Below are positions 55,465 through 61,821 of a DNA stretch of 64,000 nt, one piece after another; the first letter of the stretch is position 1, and each line of letters begins with the position of its first letter. This stretch comes from Nitrospirota bacterium. Lineage in GTDB: Bacteria > Nitrospirota > Thermodesulfovibrionia > Thermodesulfovibrionales > UBA9159. Made by a program: the position numbers and the translations under genes. The stretch spans positions 1 to 64,000 of the forward strand of contig JAMCWJ010000052.1 in the NCBI GenBank assembly GCA_023475105.1, written 5' to 3'. The notes beneath the pieces are model-generated. The model ran no database searches, was not told where the DNA came from, and worked only from the letters and a program-made list of their open reading frames with translations.

Positions 55465-57288
55465 ATGCGAAGAAGAATAACCTTTTCAGTTATCCTCGGC
55501 ATATTCACTATTCTGATCGGTCTCGGTGTCGTAAGCTACCTGAGTGTCAATGACAGCATCCAGCGTTCCCTCGGAAACCGTCTCGCCCTTGCAAATATCA
55601 TCGGAAAATATTTCGACTACGTGCTCGAAACGAACCTCACGAGACTCTACGACATCTCGATCTCCGGCAGAATCGACTTCGAGGACAATGACTGGGAGCC
55701 CGAAAAAAGGGCGCTCAAGGCCGCGTATGAGTACTCCATATTCACCGACAGGATTTTCCTTATGGACGTCTACGGAAACGTCGTGATGACGTATCCTCAC
55801 AAGGAGGGAGAAAAGGTGAACCTCCTCAGTATCCCCTATGTGAGCAGGATGCTCACGGAAGGCAAGCCGGTCATTTCCGATGTCTATACGATCGATGCGA
55901 CGCAGAGAAAAGTGATCTTCGCCTTCGTCCCGCTCAAAAATAAGGAAGGAAAACCGATCGGGGTCGCCGGGGGGGAGATCAATCCGACCAATTACACCTT
56001 CACCAAGATCATCAAGTCGATTCCGGTCGGCACGCACGCCACTATCGAGCTCGTCGACAGCCACGGCACCATTATCGCTTCGAGCGACCCGAAACGGATT
56101 CTGACGAGCAGCGACCATAACAAGTTCCTCGGCAATCTGATAGCGGCAAGGAAAAGCACCGTCGGCACCTGCCACAGATGCCACACCGAGGAAGACCCGG
56201 ATCAAGTCAGGACGAACGACATGCTCGCCTTTGTTCCGCTCTCCGCAGCTCCCTGGGGCATCTCGGTGAGAGAACCGCAGGATATCGTCTTTTCGCCTTC
56301 CACAAAATTGAAAAAGGGCTTTTTCGTCCTGACACTCTTGTCCCTGGTGACCGCCCTGATCCTTGGGATCGGGCTGAGCAGGGGCATTGTGAAGCCGATA
56401 CAGTCGCTCATCAACGCAACGGAGAGGATCGCGAAGGGGAATCTCACGGAACCGGTCAAAACGTCGAGCAGGGACGAGATCGGCACCCTCGCCCGGAGTT
56501 TCGACGCCATGAGGGTAAAGCTTCACGAATCCCTCGAAAGCATCCACCGCCATAACATCGAGCTCGAAAACCGCGTGATCGAGAGGACGCAGCAGATCCA
56601 TCAGAGCCGCCGCAAGGTCGAGAACCTGCTGAAGAAGCTGATTTCCTCTCAGGAAGAAGAGCGGAAAAGGATCGGCCGCGAGCTCCACGATGAGATCCTC
56701 CAGGATATTTCCGCCTTTCTCATCAAGCTCGACATCTGCAAACTCTATCCCGACAAGGTCACCGGCGAAAAGATAGAGGAGATGAGACAGATAGCCCTCA
56801 AGACGATCGACGGCATCCATAACGTCATCCAGAACCTGCGCCCGACGATCCTCGATGACCTCGGCCTCGAAGCCGCCATCAAATGGCTCCTCGACAAGCA
56901 TCTCGGTGAAAAGGGGATACGCTACCACCTTACGATAGACATGGAGGCGAACCGGAGATTCGACCCGCGCATCGAGATCACGCTCTTCAGAATCATCCAG
57001 GAATCGCTTTCGAATATCGCGAGGCATGCGGATGCAAAAAATGTGTTCATGATATTGAAGACCGAAAGGAATTCGGCCATCGTCGACATAGAGGATGACG
57101 GGGAAGGGTTCGATGTGCATTCCGCGCTCCGTCACGCAACGGACGGAGGGAGAGGGCTCGGGATCCTGGGGATGAAGGAAAGGGCCTCGCTCCTCGACGG
57201 AAAGCTGGAGGTATGTTCGTTGCCCGGGCACGGGACCAAAATAAGCCTGAAGATTCCTTTGACACCCCTGGAGGTAACAAATGCCTAA
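55465..57288 (+). CDS. Sensor histidine kinase with a heme c motif in its periplasmic domain
   Basis: A 607-aa NarX-type kinase. An N-terminal helix (FSVILGIFTILIGLGVVSYL) leads to a periplasmic double-Cache-like domain (about residues 30-275). At residues 236-240 this carries CHRCH, a c-type heme attachment motif. A second helix (FFVLTLLSLVTALILGIGLS), HAMP, coiled coil, HisKA_3 (GRELHDEILQDISAFLI) and HATPase_c (SLSNIARHADA, DDGEGFD, GLGILGMKERA) follow. It overlaps its response regulator by 8 nt. Its place next to two cytochrome operons suggests it senses redox state or a heme ligand; this is inferred. Confidence 0.92.
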   Translation: MRRRITFSVILGIFTILIGLGVVSYLSVNDSIQRSLGNRLALANIIGKYFDYVLETNLTRLYDISISGRIDFEDNDWEPEKRALKAAYEYSIFTDRIFLMDVYGNVVMTYPHKEGEKVNLLSIPYVSRMLTEGKPVISDVYTIDATQRKVIFAFVPLKNKEGKPIGVAGGEINPTNYTFTKIIKSIPVGTHATIELVDSHGTIIASSDPKRILTSSDHNKFLGNLIAARKSTVGTCHRCHTEEDPDQVRTNDMLAFVPLSAAPWGISVREPQDIVFSPSTKLKKGFFVLTLLSLVTALILGIGLSRGIVKPIQSLINATERIAKGNLTEPVKTSSRDEIGTLARSFDAMRVKLHESLESIHRHNIELENRVIERTQQIHQSRRKVENLLKKLISSQEEERKRIGRELHDEILQDISAFLIKLDICKLYPDKVTGEKIEEMRQIALKTIDGIHNVIQNLRPTILDDLGLEAAIKWLLDKHLGEKGIRYHLTIDMEANRRFDPRIEITLFRIIQESLSNIARHADAKNVFMILKTERNSAIVDIEDDGEGFDVHSALRHATDGGRGLGILGMKERASLLDGKLEVCSLPGHGTKISLKIPLTPLEVTNA

Positions 57289-57937
57289 GACCACGGTACT
57301 CATCGCCGACGACCATGCCCTCGTGAGGGAAGGGATTATCGCGTTCCTCAAGCTGTGCGACGATATCGAAGTCGTTGCGGAAGCGTCCGACGGCCTCGAG
57401 GCCATCGAAAAGGCGAAGAAGGTCAACCCCGACGTCATCCTGATGGACATCGCAATGCCGAAGCTCGGCGGCCTCGAGGCGACACTCGAGCTGAAGAGGA
57501 TAAACCCCGACGCGAAGATCCTGGTCCTTACGCAGTACGATGACAAGGAGTACATCGCGCGCTTCCTGAAGGCGGGGGTATCGGGATACCTCCTCAAGAG
57601 AGCCGTCGGGAGCGAACTCATCTCCGCCATACGGGCGGTGAGCAGGGGCGAATTTTACCTCTTTTCCTCGATCGCATCGAAGGTGGTGGCGGGCTATCTC
57701 GGAAAAGAGAGGGAAGCGGCCGTCGAGGACCCCTACGAAAAGCTTACGGACCGGGAAAAGCAGGTGCTGAAACTGATCGCGGAGGGCTTCACGCACAAGG
57801 AAATCGGCGACATGCTCAACATCAGCACGAAGACCGTCATAGCCCATCAAACCAATATCGGCGAAAAACTCGGAGTGGGCAGCAGGGCCGGCCTCATCAA
57901 ATTTGCGATCCACAGAGGGATTATCAAGATAGACTGA
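57281..57937 (+). CDS. NarL/FixJ-family response regulator
   Basis: A 218-aa transcription factor paired with the heme-motif kinase. The receiver domain has VLIADDHALVREGI, phosphoacceptor Asp in VILMDIAMPKLGG, and VLTQYDDKEYIARFLKAGVSGYLLK. The C-terminal LuxR-type helix-turn-helix is LTDREKQVLKLIAEGFTHKEIGDMLNISTKTVIAHQTNI. Likely targets are the cytochrome genes immediately upstream, though no binding repeat was identified. Confidence 0.95.
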   Translation: MPKTTVLIADDHALVREGIIAFLKLCDDIEVVAEASDGLEAIEKAKKVNPDVILMDIAMPKLGGLEATLELKRINPDAKILVLTQYDDKEYIARFLKAGVSGYLLKRAVGSELISAIRAVSRGEFYLFSSIASKVVAGYLGKEREAAVEDPYEKLTDREKQVLKLIAEGFTHKEIGDMLNISTKTVIAHQTNIGEKLGVGSRAGLIKFAIHRGIIKID

Positions 57938-57995
57938 GCCCCGTTACTTCTCGCTCCGCTCCGACGGATGCCCCCTGAAACAAAGGAGGCGGTTC

Positions 57996-59684
57996 CTAGC
58001 GCAGCAGCAGCTTCAGCAGTTTCAGGAAATGTATCCTCCATCCCTTTATCGGCCAGTCAAGTTCGTGCTTGTCGCACAGTGAATCGAGGTTATTGAAACG
58101 GAGGATCTCTTTTCTGAGCGCCTCATCCGGACGCCCCGCACCGTCGATCCGCTCAATGAGAGACTTTGCCTTTACGATATGTCTCCTGATCATCGCCCCG
58201 TTCTCACTACCGATCACGCCATAGGCTTCCTTGATGTCGACGAGCTTGAGCGCAGCATCGTACGTCGCCCGGACGATATCGTCCCTTTTCATCCATTTCG
58301 TCTCGTAATTGAGGGTATACTTCCAACTCGGCATGAGCATCGCCTGCCGGTGCTCCCGGAGGGTCCTGGCGCAAAGCCGGTAGCCGAACTTCTCCGGCTC
58401 CTCGAAGATGCTGCTGCCCGGGTCTACGAAGGGCGCAAGGGGCGCTATCATCGGAAGCAGCCGCCCCGACCCGCCGAACGTCCGCAAAAGCTCTTCGCAG
58501 TATCCGACCGTCCCCATGACCGATTCGTAATCCTGGAAGGGCAGACCGACCATGAAAAATACGTCGATCCTCTTGCAGCCGACTTCGAAGAGCGAAGCGA
58601 TCATCTGCTCCAGTTCCCTGTTGCCGTATGCCTTCCCGAAGGTCTTCCTCACCTTCGGATCGTGGGATTCCGGCGATACCTCTACATTGAAGTTTTCGAG
58701 GCAATCGGCCACCTTCCGGATGAATTCCTGCGGCGGCGGGGTAAAGAACTCGACGCTCACTTCATTTTTTATCCGATACTTCCGGACGGCATCCAGAAAT
58801 TTTCTCGCATATTCCTCGCCGGCCTGCAAGAAGTCACCTATGACCATGACGGGAGCCCCCGTGTACTCGGAAATCTTCCGGATGTCCTCTGCGAGGAGTT
58901 CCGGGGGCCTGAAACACGGTCTCTCCCTCATGCAGAGTTTTTTGAAGGAGGAGAGCGACCCTGCGCAGGAAGCGCAGTTATGGCTGCATCCCCTGCACTG
59001 AAACACCGCGGTGACCGGATAGGTGAGCCAGTACTTGAACGGAATGTACCCTGACGGATCACGGTATTTTATCGCCATTTTGAGAAGATGGAGATAATCG
59101 AACTGAATGTAATCGAGACTCTCGGGCCTGTTCGAGAGCTCGTTTATGATCACCCTTCCGGTGCCGTCCCTCCAGACGAGGTTCGGCACCGCCTCGAAGC
59201 CCGACCCGGATTTTATCGCCTCGATCAGCATTCGCAGGGGCTCTTCAGCCGAGTCCCCGAGCACGATGAAATCCACGAAAGGATAGTCCGCCATGATCTC
59301 ACGGTGATAATAAGTGGCCGAGAACCCGCCGAGAATGACCGGTTTTCGGGGATGGTGTTTTTTCAGCAGCTCGGCGAGACTGAGGCTGCCATCTGCGTGC
59401 GGGAGCCAGTGAAGGTCGATGCCAAAGGCAAGGGCATCCAGTCTTCGTATGAATTCCTCGGGATCGAAGGATTCGCTCCTGAGCATCTTCATGGCGAGGT
59501 TTACGATCCGCACGGGGATCCCGTGGCGGTGGAGATAATCGGACATCGTCAGAAAACCGATGGGGTAGATCTCAAAGATCGAGGAAGACGGTATCACGTC
59601 GCTAATGGGGCCGTAAAAGCCGGGATGCTCCCGGAAGCGGAAGACCGTGGGCGGATGAAGAAGGATCAGATCAGGTCGAGGCAT
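57996..59684 (-). CDS. B12-binding-type radical SAM protein
   Basis: A 562-aa radical SAM enzyme. The N-terminal region (LILLHPPTVFRFREHPGFYGPIS, later PVILGGFSATYYHREIMADYPFVDFIVLGDSAEEP in parts) resembles the cobalamin-binding domain found ahead of many radical SAM cores, with a weak or absent His ligand. The core has the cluster motif CSHNCASC (Cx3Cx2C), preceded by an extra CRG, and a TIM-barrel pattern with NVEVSPESHDPKVRKTFGK. The reaction is unknown. It overlaps the adjacent 213-aa protein gene by 14 nt on the same strand. Confidence 0.88.
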   Translation of the reverse strand: MPRPDLILLHPPTVFRFREHPGFYGPISDVIPSSSIFEIYPIGFLTMSDYLHRHGIPVRIVNLAMKMLRSESFDPEEFIRRLDALAFGIDLHWLPHADGSLSLAELLKKHHPRKPVILGGFSATYYHREIMADYPFVDFIVLGDSAEEPLRMLIEAIKSGSGFEAVPNLVWRDGTGRVIINELSNRPESLDYIQFDYLHLLKMAIKYRDPSGYIPFKYWLTYPVTAVFQCRGCSHNCASCAGSLSSFKKLCMRERPCFRPPELLAEDIRKISEYTGAPVMVIGDFLQAGEEYARKFLDAVRKYRIKNEVSVEFFTPPPQEFIRKVADCLENFNVEVSPESHDPKVRKTFGKAYGNRELEQMIASLFEVGCKRIDVFFMVGLPFQDYESVMGTVGYCEELLRTFGGSGRLLPMIAPLAPFVDPGSSIFEEPEKFGYRLCARTLREHRQAMLMPSWKYTLNYETKWMKRDDIVRATYDAALKLVDIKEAYGVIGSENGAMIRRHIVKAKSLIERIDGAGRPDEALRKEILRFNNLDSLCDKHELDWPIKGWRIHFLKLLKLLLR

Positions 59685-60312
59685 GAGGCGCTCCGCTCCC
59701 GTATACGCTGTTCACATACTCTTCGGTAACTTCCTTCGCCGCCTCCTCCATTTCGGCGAAGAGCGTCTTTGCGAGACGGTTCTTTGCGATCCGCGCGGGC
59801 GCGGGAAGGACGACGGAGTTGCTCACCATTCTCGTTTCGAGATTGTAGAGATGGAAGATACCGCCGATAACCTCCCTGAACCGGCTTTCCGGATAGGTCT
59901 TCCTCGCGAGATCCGCGAAGGAACGAAACTCTTCCGGGTCTTTGAGGAGTTCGGTCACAAAACCTGCCAGCGCCTCGATCCTCCGTTTCCGTATCTCTTC
60001 AATGTCGTCATGCAGGGCATTTACCCTGAAAGGAAGCGGCAGTTTTTCAAGAAAGGCCTTGTCGACGTCCTTTGTCTCCTCGAAAATCTCCTCAATCCCG
60101 GCTTCACTCCCCGCTTCAAAAGAACGGGCGGCGTGCCTGATGATCAGCGCATCCTTCTCGATTTCCTTGAGCACATTCTCCTCGAGAAAATGCTGGAAGG
60201 GGGAAAGGAGCAGACTCAACATGCCGTGCCCGTTCAGCCGCCGGATACACCTCCGGCTGAACTCGTGCATCATTTCAGAATGGGTGCTGCAGAGGAGGCT
60301 TACCCTGTCCAT
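59671..60312 (-). CDS. Protein of unknown function next to the radical SAM gene
   Basis: An unrecognised protein of about 213 aa, mostly predicted helical and without signal or membrane segments. Distinctive stretches are HSEMMHEFSRRCIRRLNGHG, VNALHDDIEEIRKRRIEALAGFV and EMEEAAKEVTEEYVNSVYG. The ATG at 60312 was chosen; the track's GTG adds three residues. The 14-nt overlap with the radical SAM gene suggests cotranslation and a possible partnership. A promoter-like TCGACA-18-TATACT lies about 210 nt upstream. Confidence 0.8.
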   Translation of the reverse strand: MDRVSLLCSTHSEMMHEFSRRCIRRLNGHGMLSLLLSPFQHFLEENVLKEIEKDALIIRHAARSFEAGSEAGIEEIFEETKDVDKAFLEKLPLPFRVNALHDDIEEIRKRRIEALAGFVTELLKDPEEFRSFADLARKTYPESRFREVIGGIFHLYNLETRMVSNSVVLPAPARIAKNRLAKTLFAEMEEAAKEVTEEYVNSVYGSGAPHAST

Positions 60313-60524
60313 CGCTTGCACGGGGAGTGTCGCATCCGCTTAATCCCGTCTCCCGGGAACCTCAAAACAGACCTCCCTTGTCGTCGAACATCGGCAGCCG
60401 CACTCGTTCCCATAACCCGGCCTGCATGTGAAGGCCACGGCATTCCCGGACTCTTTTTATGCCGCCACGCACCGGCGAAAACGCTGCGGCAGTCGTCGAA
60501 AACCTTTTCTCCAAAAGACCTGAT

Positions 60525-60554
60525 AGTATACTTAAAAAATCGGCAGGTTGTCGA
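60525..60554 (-). promoter_or_regulatory. Promoter-like element upstream of the 213-aa protein gene
   Basis: On the minus strand TCGACA (60554-60549) and TATACT (60530-60525) are 18 bp apart, in the 262-bp space after the ArsA-like gene. The long leader (about 210 nt) shows no convincing ORF. Confidence 0.4.
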
Positions 60555-60574
60555 TGACCGGTTGAAGCCGGCAT

Positions 60575-61510
60575 TCAAAGTCCGAGTTCCGCCAGCAGTC
60601 TCTTGCCCGCCTGCTTCAGTGCCTTTTTCCCCCTGATCTCCTTGAGGGAAAAGGGCAGGATCGCCACAGGCAATCCCTCCGCCAGCCCCATGAGATCGGT
60701 CAGATACCGCTCCTGAATCTTCATCAGATTGCTTAAAGATGGAGAATCGGGATTCCTGATCACCCTGTTGATGATCATTCCATGGAGGGTGATCCGGTAC
60801 TCCCTGAGTGTCTCGACTACCCTCCGGGCCTGTCTTACCACAAGCGCTTCCGGGTTTGCGACGAGGACGAAGGCCGAATTTTCGTGAAGGTACGCGGAGA
60901 TCCTTTCCGAAGCGCCGATCCATTGCTCCATGATACCGGAGATCGACCTTCTGCCGGTGATCTTCCTGCCGATCCTGTCGAGGCCTTCGAATACCCTTGA
61001 GCCTGCGCTGAGATGTCTTTTTATGTATGCCGGCATGTTCAGGAGGTTCAGTGTCTCTCCCGCAGGGGCGGTGTCCCAGACGATACGGTCGTACGCGCAC
61101 GCCCCTGCCAGGTCGACGATGAGGTCGAGCATCGTCTCTTCCCTCAGGGAGGGCGCAGACCCGATATAATCCAGGAGTTGGTGGCGGGACTCGCCGTCCA
61201 GCCCCTCCATATCGACGAGACAGGAAAGGATTTCGTAGAAATCGGGGCCGAACTTTTCCTTCCACCGCCTCAGGATCGCCGCATCGCTTATTTCGACGGC
61301 GTCGAGCCGGTCCCCGAGGGATCGTATCGTATCTCCGATCTCCTCCTCGAAGATGTCCGAAAGGGACGGGGTCGCATCGGAGGTGATGATCAGCGTTCTC
61401 TGCCCTGAAGATGCGAGCTGCAGGGCTACGGCTGCCGAACACGTGGTTTTGCCCACGCCGCCCTTGCCCCCGAACATGACCATCGCTCTGCACGCAGGGC
61501 CGTTCTCCAT
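60575..61510 (-). CDS. ArsA-like (GET3-type) ATPase
   Basis: A 311-aa soluble P-loop ATPase of the ArsA/GET3 group. It has the deviant Walker A GGKGGVGKTTCSAAVALQLA, switch I TSDATPSLSDIF, and switch II DTAPAGETLNLLNMPAYI (ArsA: DTAPTGHTLRLL). It is a single-domain form, half the size of E. coli ArsA, and no ArsB, ArsR or arsenite-binding cysteine triad is seen. An arsenic role is therefore not supported; membrane-protein targeting or a metallocofactor role is possible. Confidence 0.9.
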   Translation of the reverse strand: MENGPACRAMVMFGGKGGVGKTTCSAAVALQLASSGQRTLIITSDATPSLSDIFEEEIGDTIRSLGDRLDAVEISDAAILRRWKEKFGPDFYEILSCLVDMEGLDGESRHQLLDYIGSAPSLREETMLDLIVDLAGACAYDRIVWDTAPAGETLNLLNMPAYIKRHLSAGSRVFEGLDRIGRKITGRRSISGIMEQWIGASERISAYLHENSAFVLVANPEALVVRQARRVVETLREYRITLHGMIINRVIRNPDSPSLSNLMKIQERYLTDLMGLAEGLPVAILPFSLKEIRGKKALKQAGKRLLAELGL

Positions 61511-61821
61511 ACCAGAATTCTACCCCACTTGTGCGGGAAAAGCCATCTGTCCGCCTTTATCATTCATGAGTCCTCGTTTCCACGTGCGGATTTCGTCCCA
61601 CATGACGGGCGCCCCCTCTGCGCAAAACCTTGAGATTCAGCCACAGACTAAAGGCAAGAGTTTAGGCAGCCTTTTGCCGATAACTTCAAATTGACAGGGG
61701 GTCTTTTCTTATGATAAGAAGTAATCACAGAACGGTCCCGGAGTCGGCTATAAATAGAGGCAGCCCGGTTTGTCGGCGCAAGCTGCCCGATGGCGCGAGA
61801 ATTAAGGAAGGAGAAGTGGCC
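61511..61821. other. Intergenic region between the ArsA-like gene and the beta-propeller gene
   Basis: A 311-bp divergent spacer. It holds a TTGACA followed 13-17 bp later by TATGAT/ATAAGA as a possible promoter. The leader contains GGCAGC (61759-61764) and GCTGCC (61782-61787), which can pair. No known riboswitch core was recognised and no ORF is supported. Confidence 0.5.

Noticed and set aside
55486-57630. Minus-strand ORF of 714 aa
   Set aside because: The largest shadow in the window; it covers the sensor kinase and regulator genes, whose motifs are unmistakable on the plus strand.
57938-57995. Possible remnant of the dispersed repeat (CTCGCTCCGCTCCGA)
   Set aside because: Only about 15 bp resemble an internal part of copy C; the terminal ends are absent.
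60362-60574. Minus-strand 70-aa ORF after the ArsA-like gene
   Set aside because: No ribosome site, no recognisable features, and it overlaps the likely promoter region.
60300-61493. Minus-strand ORF of 397 aa overlapping the ArsA-like gene in another frame
   Set aside because: The ArsA-like frame carries Walker and switch motifs; this frame is Arg/Gly-rich without any.
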